A DNA stretch of 64,000 bases, from assembly GCF_905147045.1 (NCBI RefSeq), contig NC_065897.1:9439001-9503000 (forward strand), written 5' to 3'. Under the pieces are notes generated by a model. That model did not search any database, was not told the origin of the DNA, and saw only the letters and a list, made by a program, of their open reading frames with translations. This stretch comes from Nymphalis io (Eukaryota > Arthropoda > Insecta > Lepidoptera > Nymphalidae). Positions 24,901 to 32,439 of this stretch are shown here, piece by piece (positions within the stretch are counted from its first letter, which is position 1; every line of letters begins with the position of its first letter). Both the position numbers and the translations under genes were made by a program.

Positions 24901-27341
24901 TTTATACAAAAGAAATGCAGCTCCAGGAAGCTTTTGAAAATAAACATAAAGAATACATTGAAGATTTGGAAAATGGATACGATAGAATTGCTACACTACA
25001 TTACCATCGCAAGGACCAAGATAATGATTCTATTAGACGACATGAAATTGACCGAGGTTCTGATGTTGGTGGATTTCTTAAGTCTGACGAAAAAAACATG
25101 CAAGAAAAACAAGATCAAAAATTGAAACATGAATATGATAAACATGCTTCGTCGTCTCTTGGTAGAGATCAATATTTTATAAAAGAAGGTAATACTGAAA
25201 TTTTAAGATTAGTGACACGAGGCAAAACTGAAGAAGAACGATACGTTAATCTCCCCGTTCATCAACAAAGGCCAGTTACTTTAATTCCGCATACCCAATA
25301 TGTCGTTGTAGATAATGGAAAAGAGCTACTTATGGAACGATTTATCAGAGAACAAGGTGATGAAGCTAGCAATATAAGGGATAGAATGGATAAAATAGTA
25401 ACTGATTTAGATAATATCTCAAACAGAGATGATAAAAGTATTGGTCAAAAATCAAAAAATGATATCGACAATCAAAATGAATCGCGCGAATATTCAAATT
25501 TGCGTTTAGATGTTTCGGGTACAGTACCACTAAAGTCTGATTATTTACAAAATGCTTTAATAGAAATGCAAAATAAATCCTCAATTCATCAAGAACTCTT
25601 AGAATCGTCTTTGCGCAAACAGAATGAACTTCTTCACCAAATATTAATAGAGAGAGATAGAATGTTACAAAATCAAGAAACAGCTTCGCAAGTTGAAAAT
25701 AAATTAGAAACTCAAAGTTTACCTGGCCACTCGGTCATGGCGACTCAAACTGAATGTCACATTGGTACACAAACAGAAGCACATTTATCTAATGAAATAA
25801 AAAGAAAATCAAGGAGTGATAATGATTCGTATAGTGACGATGAATCACAGCCAACAACAGATCAGTTAAAAAAGATAGCGTGGGTAAGAAAGAAAAAACC
25901 TAAGAAAAAAATTAAATATAGAGACCCGCGACGTAGTATACGTATTTATGAATTGAAACGAAAAATCAAAACTCCTATAATTGAAGAAAGTGATGTGTCA
26001 CCTTCCTTAGAGAGTGAAAAACATGTGAAAATTAGCAAGACAAATGAAAGGGAAGAACGGGTTAAGCACTATGGTGATGTTACGAAAAGTACTATAACTA
26101 CATCAAAAAATGAAAAAATGAGTTCAACACAAATAAAAAGTTCCGAAGCCGACAGGAAACCTAAGTTACGACGAGAAGTATTAATGGAAATTTCCGATTC
26201 TCTTGATGAAAAAATTGAAACTGACATTTCTTTCAAAAAATCACGAAGACAAAGGCGTGATTCTACTGAAAATACATCAAAACCGGACACTGAAATTGCT
26301 AAAAGTAGTCAAAGTACAAGTAGTTCTACAAGTAAGGACAACAGAAATAAGATATTTTCACGACAAGGATCCTCTACAGATGAAAAAGATCACGCTGTTG
26401 ACAAGACTACAACAAAATTAAAAATTACTGATTTAGACATCCCAGAGGTAGATCCTGGTAAAGTTTTAACTTCTAAAAAAGACCATGAAAATGTATCAAT
26501 GAAGGCCGGCGAATCAACGAAGCCTTTGCAGAAAAGTCTACCTAGATATATGCAATGGTATAGTAAAAAACCAAATGCAAACACCAAAACATCCACAGCA
26601 GAAAAAACAATACCGGATAAACCTAAGCGACCATCAAAGGCAAAACAGGAACAGGACAAAGAATCAAAAGAAAAGAACAGTCGGTATGGGAAAATAGCTA
26701 GCAAAGATAATTTAAGTCAAATGCCAGAGACAAAAAAAAACTACAAGGAAAAAGAAAGTGAATTCATCCACCCTCGTTTGTTAAGAGAAGGAAAGGTCAC
26801 ACCTGTTCCCGAAGGGCCCTTGCCAGATGTTCACCCCTTATTGCAGCATTCTGAACACAGATATGAACATCAATATGAAAACCAAAATCCGCTTTGTTAC
26901 ATTCAACCAACCCATATTCCAAAATACTTAGGCGCGTCTAATGTTCCTGTACTTCCACGGCGCCCGTCTTTAGAACAACAACCGATTTATGTTAATCAAG
27001 ATGATGTTAAAAATAAAGATAAGCAGCCGGAAATATCCGAAAGTGCATTAACACATAGCATATCGATTTCAACAAACTATGATGAAAGTAGAAAAACCGC
27101 AAACGAGGTGCATGTTTCTAAAATAAATATTGGTGGAGAATCTGTTGTCGATGTTAACCAGAGAAATTTAACATCGAAAATTGACGACAATGATTCAGGT
27201 ATCGCAATGAGCACGCTAGTTCAACAAGCTGGAAACATTAAAAGATTACCCATAACAGAGAAAAAAAGTGTTTTCACTATTGCTTATGATGATGTTCAAA
27301 CTAAGCAGCTCAGACCAGACAGTAGTTCAACGTCGTATTAG
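9729..27341 (+). CDS. Cad86C: Cad86C-like transmembrane cadherin, 13 coding exons, 1783 residues
   Basis: Exons: 9729-9918, 10246-10490, 11400-11483, 12724-12849, 13092-13356, 21838-22030, 22323-22566, 22680-23265, 23355-23709, 23806-23953, 24038-24168, 24472-24798, 24884-27341. All introns are GT-AG, phases agree, and the sum is 5352 nt ending in TAG. The product has a signal peptide (about 1-18), about six cadherin repeats closed by linker motifs QDVQDMPP (238-245), PERDNSPP (355-362), NDVNDNPP (472-479) and LDVNDNPP (580-587), a membrane-adjacent region (about 705-800), one membrane helix (about 821-841) and a tail of about 940 residues. Cadherins mediate calcium-dependent adhesion at the cell surface. 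I see no classical catenin-binding region. The choice of Cad86C rests on remembered similarity along the ectodomain; in Drosophila that gene is linked to epithelial morphogenesis. Another non-classical insect cadherin remains possible. The exon model is much surer than the name. Confidence 0.85.
10246..10490 (+). CDS. Cad86C: Cadherin exon 2: remainder of EC1
   Basis: Codes residues 64-145. It completes a split Gly codon with exon 1 and ends in phase 0 before GTATAT. It carries cysteines C78, C85 and C119 and the N-glycosylation sequon NAT at 125-127. The acceptor AACAG at 10241-10245 follows a T-rich tract. Confidence 0.85.
10560..10795 (-). mobile_element. Decayed SINE family A copy in intron 2
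   Basis: Shares TTCCACCACGCTGCT, CGAGATGAATTAT and the CATCGGTTAA-to-head segment with family A, with many substitutions and small deletions. An old insertion inside the 909-bp intron 2 of the cadherin gene. Confidence 0.75.
10865..11080. repeat. Unclassified dispersed repeat E, partly doubled
   Basis: Segments near 10865-10980 and 10998-11080 share blocks such as TTTCTGTCATTATTGA and GAAATTCGAAAGAA with each other and with 17660-17790 in intron 5. Copies are diverged. I cannot assign the family. Confidence 0.6.
11400..11483 (+). CDS. Cad86C: Cadherin exon 3: start of EC2, 28-codon symmetric exon
   Basis: Codes residues 146-173 (DAKRGTDLEIV to LELELW). Acceptor TTACAG ends at 11399 and donor GTATGT starts at 11484. 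Both ends are phase 0, so it could be skipped in frame. It is too short to be seen as an ORF on its own; the support is splice signals, frame and cadherin-like content. Confidence 0.8.
12128..12256. repeat. Direct repeat F, copy 1, intron 3
   Basis: About 130 bp, nearly the same as 13673-13805. They share long exact blocks such as CGGTGTATTAAACAACAAAG. The differences are a few substitutions and a small indel. Confidence 0.88.
12724..12849 (+). CDS. Cad86C: Cadherin exon 4: middle of EC2, symmetric exon
   Basis: Codes residues 174-215, including GTIFLVGPLDFEAQSMYHLT, which matches the conserved LDFE element in the late strands of a cadherin repeat. Acceptor GTGCAG and donor GTAAGT. Phase 0 at both ends. 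Confidence 0.86.
13092..13356 (+). CDS. Cad86C: Cadherin exon 5: end of EC2 and most of EC3
   Basis: Codes residues 216-304. Contains the calcium-linker motif QDVQDMPPVF (238-247) and the EC3 motif AEDGDKGAPRQIRYGL. It starts in phase 0 after TTTACAG and ends in phase 1 before a strong GTAAGT donor; the split Gly codon is completed 8.5 kb downstream in exon 6. Confidence 0.87.
13673..13805. repeat. Direct repeat F, copy 2, intron 5
   Basis: Same orientation as the copy at 12128-12256. The two copies flank exons 4 and 5, 1.5 kb apart. This could be a local duplication or two insertions of the same element. Confidence 0.88.
16258..16390 (+). repeat. Decayed family B repeat in intron 5
   Basis: AATTACAGGCACAA, ACATAACATCTTAGTT and GCGGCACATTGGCGGTGTA match the 3' half of the family B element seen more fully at 52061-52345. 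Confidence 0.65.
17660..17790. repeat. Dispersed repeat E, third copy
   Basis: AAACGCTGCTTAGCTGCTGT, GAAGAAGACAGCATTG and AATCATCCGCTAAATAACG match the copies in intron 2 at 10865-11080. Confidence 0.6.
18574..18830 (-). repeat. Family B repeat, minus strand, in intron 5
   Basis: On the plus strand it reads GTAAGTCACCATTACACCAT, TTTGGGAACTAAGAT, CGGAACACAACAATACT and AGAATATCTGATAT, the reverse complement of the element at 52061-52345. Moderately diverged. Confidence 0.75.
19186..19380 (+). mobile_element. Decayed SINE family A copy in intron 5, plus strand
   Basis: Begins with the tRNA-like head (GGCCCGGTGGTTAGAACACG and GATTGCGGGTCCAAAATC), followed by the diverged body (CATGTGCTTGTGTTTATAATTC). 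Confidence 0.7.
20391..20510. repeat. Unclassified repeat G, copy 1
   Basis: Shares GAACTCACTTCA, AAATGTTATAATTATTATG and a diverged TATATCACATTCTGGCATTT block with 60637-60765. Family unknown. Confidence 0.5.
21604..21740. repeat. MITE-like 137-bp unit with inverted ends
   Basis: The left end ACAATGCCATCTAACGAAAA is the near reverse complement of the right end at 21717-21740, which carries GTCGCTAGATGGCACTGT. The core GCCATCTA-GCGAC also appears at about 32578-32595. No clear target-site duplication. It lies about 100 bp upstream of exon 6. Confidence 0.5.
21838..22030 (+). CDS. Cad86C: Cadherin exon 6: end of EC3
   Basis: Codes residues 304-368 (GELTLERPIEEI onward, the expected continuation of NINETSG in exon 5). 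Ends with the degenerate linker PERDNSPPYFENDS in which the usual DxNDN is altered. Acceptor ATTCTAG at 21831-21837; donor GTAAGT; phase 1 in, phase 2 out. Confidence 0.86.
22323..22566 (+). CDS. Cad86C: Cadherin exon 7: first part of EC4
   Basis: Codes residues 368-449, with the canonical repeat opening YLDENAPQGT and the sequon NGT. DNDAGKNGVFSLSL is the usual calcium-binding loop region. Acceptor TTTCAG ends at 22322; the donor GTAGAT is somewhat weak; ends in phase 0. Confidence 0.88.
22680..23265 (+). CDS. Cad86C: Cadherin exon 8: end of EC4, EC5, start of EC6
   Basis: Codes residues 450-645. Contains two textbook linkers, NDVNDNPPVF (472-481) and LDVNDNPPEF (580-589), with a complete EC5 between them (IPENATAGT, ADDVDTG, GFDREAMPDL, VEARDNDG). 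Several N-glycosylation sequons are present (NVT, NTS, NFT). It is the strongest domain evidence in the gene. Ends in phase 1 before GTATTA. Confidence 0.93.
23355..23709 (+). CDS. Cad86C: Cadherin exon 9: end of EC6 with basic site, start of membrane-adjacent region
   Basis: Codes residues 645-763. It opens GELYLLETLKR, then an inserted basic loop containing RQKR (663-666), then the late EC6 strands (LTIRAYDLGVP, TTMVKVYPPES). No DxNDN linker follows EC6, as expected for the last repeat. The segment LEEVLSTLSGGKVTIIDIKP starts the membrane-adjacent region. Phase 1 in, phase 2 out. Confidence 0.88.
23806..23953 (+). CDS. Cad86C: Cadherin exon 10: membrane-adjacent region
   Basis: Codes residues 763-812 (KSVVTAVVRM, AINVAKLQEQLAKNMTVYTT). 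It alternates predicted strand and helix and contains the sequon NMT. It finishes the juxtamembrane ectodomain before the helix encoded in exon 11. Acceptor TTTTAG; donor GTAATT; ends in phase 0. Confidence 0.84.
24038..24168 (+). CDS. Cad86C: Cadherin exon 11: transmembrane helix
   Basis: Codes residues 813-856. A hydrophobic run LLFWLLILLAILIALVLLLL (821-840) is followed by a cysteine cluster ICCCICEGC at the inner face, which could be palmitoylated (inference). Acceptor after a long T tract (TTTTGCAG); donor GTAATA; ends in phase 2. Confidence 0.9.
24472..24798 (+). CDS. Cad86C: Cadherin exon 12: membrane-proximal cytoplasmic tail
   Basis: Codes residues 856-965 (PPRKRVIRVNSTEDDVHLVV onward). 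Basic and polar, rich in R, K, T and Q, probably disordered. No domain recognised. Acceptor TTCTAG at 24466-24471; donor GTAAAT; phase 2 at both ends. Confidence 0.86.
24884..27341 (+). CDS. Cad86C: Cadherin exon 13: long cytoplasmic tail to stop
   Basis: Codes residues 965-1783 in one 2.46-kb exon. The tail is mostly charged, low-complexity and probably disordered. Visible pieces are a likely coiled coil (about 1190-1242, IHQELLESSLRKQNELLHQI), two TQT motifs (1252-1254 and 1260-1262), a strongly basic patch RKKKPKKKIKYR (1300-1311), a conserved-looking LPRYMQWYSKKP segment, and the end SSSTSY. No enzyme domain or classical catenin-binding box is seen. The reading frame is long and free of stops in AT-rich DNA, so it is certainly coding. 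Confidence 0.95.
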
Positions 27342-29272
27342 ATAAAAAATATTATACTACCAAGACAAGAGTGCCTTATATATATTATTTTTCTATTGAT
27401 TGTAGAGTTTGTCCCGTCCTATTTATTAAATAAATCATGTTTTCGTAATGTTATAACCATTGTAAATAATATTTTTATTACATTTACTAGGTAATATTAA
27501 TGAATCAACTGCCTTTATTTATGACTGGTTTATAAATAAAATTACTATAAGAACAATTTATTGTAAATAAATTTTAAATTAAGGTCTAGTATTATTTAAA
27601 TTAATTATAGCTTTAAATAAATCTATTGTATATAAATATTTCATCGTCCACATTAGCCGTACTGTTTCAGTATGCAATTCTATATTTGTTATAAAATATA
27701 AAGTTATATTATTATACACTTACAAATTTGTTTTATTTTATTTTAATTACGTACGTAATAAAAAAATAGTTAAGTTTTGTCAATAATAAATCATTCGTTA
27801 CACATTACAGACTATTAATAATATTATAATAATACTGATTTTACTTTTTATATTTCTATAAATTGAGATTAGATTTTACAAACATTAAACATTTACAATA
27901 TTCTAAATAACAATTTATTTGGAAGAAACCAATAAGATATGAATAATCAAAGAGATTTAAAAAAACAATTTAACATATCATAAAGTAAATTATTGCAGTA
28001 AGAAGTTGTGAAAAGATATTCTTTAGTGACTACCCTTTAAGTCTGATATTATACGCTCCAGACAGACGAAGTAACTTGTTTTAAAATTTCCTCGACTATC
28101 ATTTATTAATCTCATCTTGAATTGAACCACAGACTAAAAGTGTAATTAATTTAACGCTCACTTTTGTTTTCAATCGTTAAACAAGTTACCTACCACGTTA
28201 TCATGACTACGTCATTCGTGCGCGCGCACTTTTATCCGCCGCCATGACGGCCATTTTGGCCCAATAAATACTAGGCTTGCAGAACTCGGTAGCAAGTAGC
28301 TAGCTAAAATAGAGTAAATATTTAAGGCTACTGTTCAATAGATGGCATTGACACCTAATACTCTCTGTACAACTCCGTTAGATGACAGTGTCGTCACACA
28401 GTAAAATATAAGAAATATTTTTACAATAGTAATACAAAATAAAGTTTTTTGTATTTAAAATAAAATAAGTATATGTTTAAAGGTTTTGATCATTTTAAAA
28501 TAAAAATATACAATGGATTTTTTTCCCGAAAATTTATAACGCAAAACAATTGTACTTTTGTAGAAGACAATAGATATAATTATCTCTGCGTCAATAATTT
28601 AAAAGTGAATTATTCAAAAAATCCTAATACAATACTTTAAATTACAATTTTAATATACTAAGTCGTGCTTTTAAAACGTCACGTTATGCCCGAAATGGAA
28701 ATATACTTAATAGATTCTCGTTTTACAAAAAAAATGTTACCTAAGTATTTTTATAGGTATCATCAGTTATTCAACAATGTAATACGATCAACATAACTTT
28801 AAAAATAACTTGTGATAATAATTATATTAATTATTATTTTTAATTTAAAAACATGTCGAATGTAAATAAATATAGAATGATATTTGAAAAAAATACTGTT
28901 ATTACAACACGTACGTTGAAATTATTGCTCGACCTATCAGAATATATTATTATACTATCTCAGAACTCGCTATAGATATTCTATCTCTTTGCGACTTTAG
29001 ATCCCTGGTGCCTGGTGAAGTGCATCTAACACATTTGCCGTTAGGTATTTGTTTATTTTTATTGGTTGGTTATCTACATCGTTTATGACAAATGACTAAA
29101 ATGACAACTACAAAAAAGAAATTTGACAATATAACATACAAGATATTAACAGTCCTTTTTATGATTTATAAATTCATGCTGTGTATTTTATATTCATTAT
29201 GTCTTGAGATAAGTTTGTTTGGCCTATATGAGCGTGGATATGCGAAATTTAATTTTCTATAGTTTTGATAGT
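27342..29272. other. 3' UTR and intergenic DNA downstream of the cadherin
   Basis: The first few hundred bases are the cadherin 3' UTR. The rest is AT-rich and has no ORF of note. A CpG-rich patch lies at about 28210-28260 (GTGCGCGCGCAC, CCGCCGCCATGACGG). Confidence 0.5.
27429..27540 (+). promoter_or_regulatory. Candidate poly(A) signals of the cadherin gene
   Basis: AATAAA hexamers occur at 27429-27434 and 27535-27540, 88 and 194 nt past the stop codon, with more variants to about 27620. In DNA this AT-rich the hexamer occurs by chance often, so the true cleavage site cannot be fixed from sequence alone. Confidence 0.4.
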
Positions 29273-29281
29273 TGGAATATT
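29273..29281. repeat. Target-site duplication of the RTE element, left copy
   Basis: TGGAATATT, identical to 32431-32439 on the other side of the element. Confidence 0.85.
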
Positions 29282-32200
29282 CAATCAACAGCCAATCGTT
29301 GTCCACTGCTGAACATAGGCCTCTCCCAAGGTGCGCCAAAGCTCCCTGTCCTCCGCCTTCCGCATCCAGTTGGTGCCCGCCACCTTCTTAAGGTCGTCGG
29401 TCCACCTGGCTGGAGGGCGCCCTACGCTGCGCTTGCCGATTCGCGGTCTCCACTCTAGGACTCGTCTGCTCCAACGGCCATCGGTCCTACGACATACGTG
29501 ACCAGCCCACTGCCACTTCAGCCTGCTAATTTTGCAAGCTATGTCGGTGACTCCGGTTCTTTTCCGGATAATCTCATTTCTGATCTTATCCTTCAAAGAT
29601 ACTCCGAGCATAGCTCGCTCCATAGCACGCTGAGCGACTTTGAATTTGTGGACTAGTCCCGCAGTTAGTGTCCACGTTTCGGCACCGTATGTCATGGCAG
29701 GTAAGACGCATTGGTTGAAGACTTTCGTCTTCAAACATTGCGGTATAGACGACTTGAGGACTTGACGAAGGTTGCCAAATGCTGCCCATCCCAAGCGAAT
29801 TCTTCGATCGGCTTCCTTCTCGAAGTTGTTCCTACCGATTTGTATAATCTGTCCTAGGTAGGTATATTCACTAACAACTTCGAGAGGTTTGCCCTCGACG
29901 TATATCGGTCCCGGCACGACATGCCTATTGAACATGACCTTGGTCTTGTCCAAGTTCATGCCGAGACCGACACACCGGGAAGACTCGCCTAGGCTACGCA
30001 GCATTTCGGTGAGTTGTTCCAGCGACTCTGCTATGATGACGATATCGTCGGCAAATCGAAGGTGTGAGATGTACTCGCCGTTTACATTGACTCCATACCT
30101 AGTCCAATCCAGCGTTTTGAAAACGTCTTCCAACGCGTTGGTGAACAGTTTCGGGGATATTACATCCCCCTGTCTCACCCCTCTGCGCAATTGGATCGCC
30201 TTCGTCTTACAGTCCTGGATGTGGACAGTCATTGTAGCGGCGTTGTACAGACATCTCAGTACCTCGATATATCTCCAATCGATATGACATCTCTGCAATG
30301 AGTCGAGCACTGCCCAGGTTTCGATGGAGTCGAAGGCTTTCTCGTAGTCCACAAATGCCATACACAGCGGCTGATTGTACTCTTCGGTCTTCTGCACAAT
30401 CTGCCGAACAGTATGGATGTGGTCCACGGTGCTGTAGCCTGATCGAAAGCCGGCTTGCTCTGGGGGCTGGAACTCGTCAAGTCGTCTGGCGAGACGGTTC
30501 GTGACGACTCTTGAGAACAGCTTATACACGTGACTCAGGAGGGAGATTGGTCTGTAGTTTTTCAAGAGGGTTTTATCACCTTTCTTGAAAAACAGTACCA
30601 CCTCACTCCCGCTCCACGTTTCCGGGGTCTTGCCATGTTGGATGACGGAATTAAAGAGGCTTGCTAGCTCTTTCAGGACCGGAGTCCCGCCTGCCTTAAG
30701 CAACTCTGTTGTGATTCCGTCATCTCCCGGAGATTTGTTGTTTTTAAGCTGTTCTAGAGCCGCCCTAATCTCTCCTTGGTCAACGACCGGGAGCTCCTCG
30801 GAGTAATGGCGCATAAGAGGGGCGCGCTGGTCATCAATACTGATTCCCATGGGTTTATCCGATCTTGAAGAGAACAACTGCCCATAAAACCTCTCTACTT
30901 CTCCGATAATCTCAGGCCTAGAGGTAACGACCCCACCATTTTCAGTTTTAAGTTTTGTCAGACGCGGCCTCCCAAACTTGCGAGCGAACACTTTCGATCC
31001 CCGATTTTGCTCAATCGCAGCCTTGATGGCACGGGTATTGGAGCGTCGGAGATCGCGTCGCGTCAGCGTTTTTATTGTTCGGTTTAAGGCCTTATCTGAC
31101 AAAAACGATGGTAGTTCTCGTCGTTTTCTCATGAGCTCGAGTGTCTCAGCAGAGAGTTTTGGTGCGTTGTCTCTTCTCTGTGGCGGAAAACACTTGCGGG
31201 ATGTGTTTTGCAGTATTTTGACCAGCGTGTCGGTTCTCTCATCAATGCTGCTTATGGTTTCCAACGCGGTGAATTGATTTTGAAGTTCCATTTGGAACTT
31301 TTCGGAGCCTTGAGCAGCTTGGAGCATGGTAGGTCGGAGAGTAGACCTCATCATTCTCGATCTTTCGGCTTTTAAGTTGATATTTAGAGTGCCTCGAACC
31401 AAGCGGTGATCACTTCCGGTATTAAACCTGTTGATCACTGAAACATCTCTAAATATGTGCCTTTTATTCGAGATGATAAAGTCTATCTCGTTCCTTGTCA
31501 CGTTATCGGGGCTTCGCCAGGTCCACCTCCTCTGAGGCTTCTTTTGAAAGAAATAATTCATCAAAAAAAGCCCCTGCGCTTCGAGGAAGTTTACCAGCAT
31601 TTGCCCCCTGTGATTTCTGCAGCCCAAGCCGTAAGGTCCGACTTTCGATTCACCGCTATCTTGTACTCCCACTTTAGCATTAAAGTCTCCCATAACAACA
31701 TTGTAGTGGGCCCTCGAGGTGTCGTTGAGGGCCTTTGCGATGTCCTCGTACATCGCTTCGACCACATCATCAGAGTATGTCGAAGTTGGCGCATATACCT
31801 GTACAACCTTCAGGGAGTACCTGTCGGAAAGTTTTAGGACAAGGTACGCTACCCGGTTCGACACACTACTGATTTCCACAATGCTGCTAATGAGATCCTT
31901 TTTGACTAGAAAACCGACACCACCCTGGGAGAGGTTATCACCTTCGCGGAAGTAGAGTAAGTTACCGGACTCTAGAGTTATCGTGTCCTCCCCCTGTCTT
32001 CGGACTTCAGATAACCCCAGTATATGCCAGTTTATATGACTTAACTCTACTTCTAATTCGGCGAGGTGATGGTCCAGCCTCATCGAGCGTCCATTATACG
32101 TTGCCATTTTCAGTCGTTTTATACGGTAGCCTGCCGTGAACCGGTGATTCTTAGCACCCCCTGCCCTGCCGATACCGCGACCGCTACCTTGGTCGGGCCT

Positions 32201-32430
32201 AGCGGGCTTGCCGGTAACTGGGGGCCTTTTTTTGGGCGCATCTGCCATTTAGGGAGGTGGTTTGCCCATACTCGCCGCGCTGGGCAGGCGTGTTGGCGAG
32301 CGCAGTAGGGGGTAAGATGTTTATGGGAGGGGGGACGCTGCTGCCCATCCCCCCTTTTCCCCGTCCCTCAGTCGCCTCTTACGACACCCACGGGATGAGA
32401 TTGGGGGAGTACTATTCTAAGCCGGTACGG
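29282..32430 (-). mobile_element. Full-length RTE-clade non-LTR retrotransposon
   Basis: 3149 bp on the minus strand: a 5' leader of 182 bp (32249-32430), one ORF (29285-32248), and almost no 3' UTR. The stop codon TGA is followed only by TTG before the duplicated target site. RTE elements are known for very short 3' UTRs ending in short repeats, which fits. A perfect 9-bp duplication flanks it. The leader is GC-rich with G and C runs, unlike the host DNA. Intact frame plus perfect duplication suggests a recent insertion, possibly still competent; copy comparison would be needed to date it. Confidence 0.93.
29285..32248 (-). CDS. RTE retrotransposon protein: AP endonuclease and reverse transcriptase
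   Basis: 987 residues, the usual size for RTE. The protein nicks target DNA and copies element RNA at the nick. A basic N-terminal extension (1-47) is followed by an apurinic-type endonuclease (about 48-290) with LSEVRR (E81), VYAPT, GDFNAKVG (187-194) and SDHRLV (279-284). The reverse transcriptase spans about 545-790, with NYRPISLLS, AFVDYEKAFD (D634), RRGVRQGDVISP and the catalytic FADD at 732-735. The C-terminal region has AGHVCRRTDGRWSRR, common in RTE. The ATG at 32248-32246 is directly preceded by an in-frame TAA, which fixes the start region. No stop or frameshift is seen. Clade assignment is from motif memory. Confidence 0.94.
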   Translation of the reverse strand: MADAPKKRPPVTGKPARPDQGSGRGIGRAGGAKNHRFTAGYRIKRLKMATYNGRSMRLDHHLAELEVELSHINWHILGLSEVRRQGEDTITLESGNLLYFREGDNLSQGGVGFLVKKDLISSIVEISSVSNRVAYLVLKLSDRYSLKVVQVYAPTSTYSDDVVEAMYEDIAKALNDTSRAHYNVVMGDFNAKVGVQDSGESKVGPYGLGCRNHRGQMLVNFLEAQGLFLMNYFFQKKPQRRWTWRSPDNVTRNEIDFIISNKRHIFRDVSVINRFNTGSDHRLVRGTLNINLKAERSRMMRSTLRPTMLQAAQGSEKFQMELQNQFTALETISSIDERTDTLVKILQNTSRKCFPPQRRDNAPKLSAETLELMRKRRELPSFLSDKALNRTIKTLTRRDLRRSNTRAIKAAIEQNRGSKVFARKFGRPRLTKLKTENGGVVTSRPEIIGEVERFYGQLFSSRSDKPMGISIDDQRAPLMRHYSEELPVVDQGEIRAALEQLKNNKSPGDDGITTELLKAGGTPVLKELASLFNSVIQHGKTPETWSGSEVVLFFKKGDKTLLKNYRPISLLSHVYKLFSRVVTNRLARRLDEFQPPEQAGFRSGYSTVDHIHTVRQIVQKTEEYNQPLCMAFVDYEKAFDSIETWAVLDSLQRCHIDWRYIEVLRCLYNAATMTVHIQDCKTKAIQLRRGVRQGDVISPKLFTNALEDVFKTLDWTRYGVNVNGEYISHLRFADDIVIIAESLEQLTEMLRSLGESSRCVGLGMNLDKTKVMFNRHVVPGPIYVEGKPLEVVSEYTYLGQIIQIGRNNFEKEADRRIRLGWAAFGNLRQVLKSSIPQCLKTKVFNQCVLPAMTYGAETWTLTAGLVHKFKVAQRAMERAMLGVSLKDKIRNEIIRKRTGVTDIACKISRLKWQWAGHVCRRTDGRWSRRVLEWRPRIGKRSVGRPPARWTDDLKKVAGTNWMRKAEDRELWRTLGEAYVQQWTTIGC

Positions 32431-32439
32431 TGGAATATT
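32431..32439. repeat. Target-site duplication of the RTE element, right copy
   Basis: TGGAATATT, matching 29273-29281. It marks the 5' boundary of the element. Confidence 0.85.

Noticed and set aside
9729..27341. Assignment as the midgut cadherin known as a Cry toxin receptor
   Set aside because: That lepidopteran cadherin has about twice as many repeats and a short tail; this protein has about six repeats and a tail of about 940 residues.
28210..28310. CpG-rich patch as promoter of a downstream gene
   Set aside because: No downstream plus- or minus-strand host exon could be found; left only as a note.
29586..31955. Many plus- and minus-strand frames inside the RTE element
   Set aside because: They overlap the 987-residue ORF in other frames and lack domain content.
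32249..32430. HDV-like ribozyme at the RTE 5' end
   Set aside because: Some RTE-type elements carry one, but I could not find a partner strand for the first seven bases that would form the required P1 helix.
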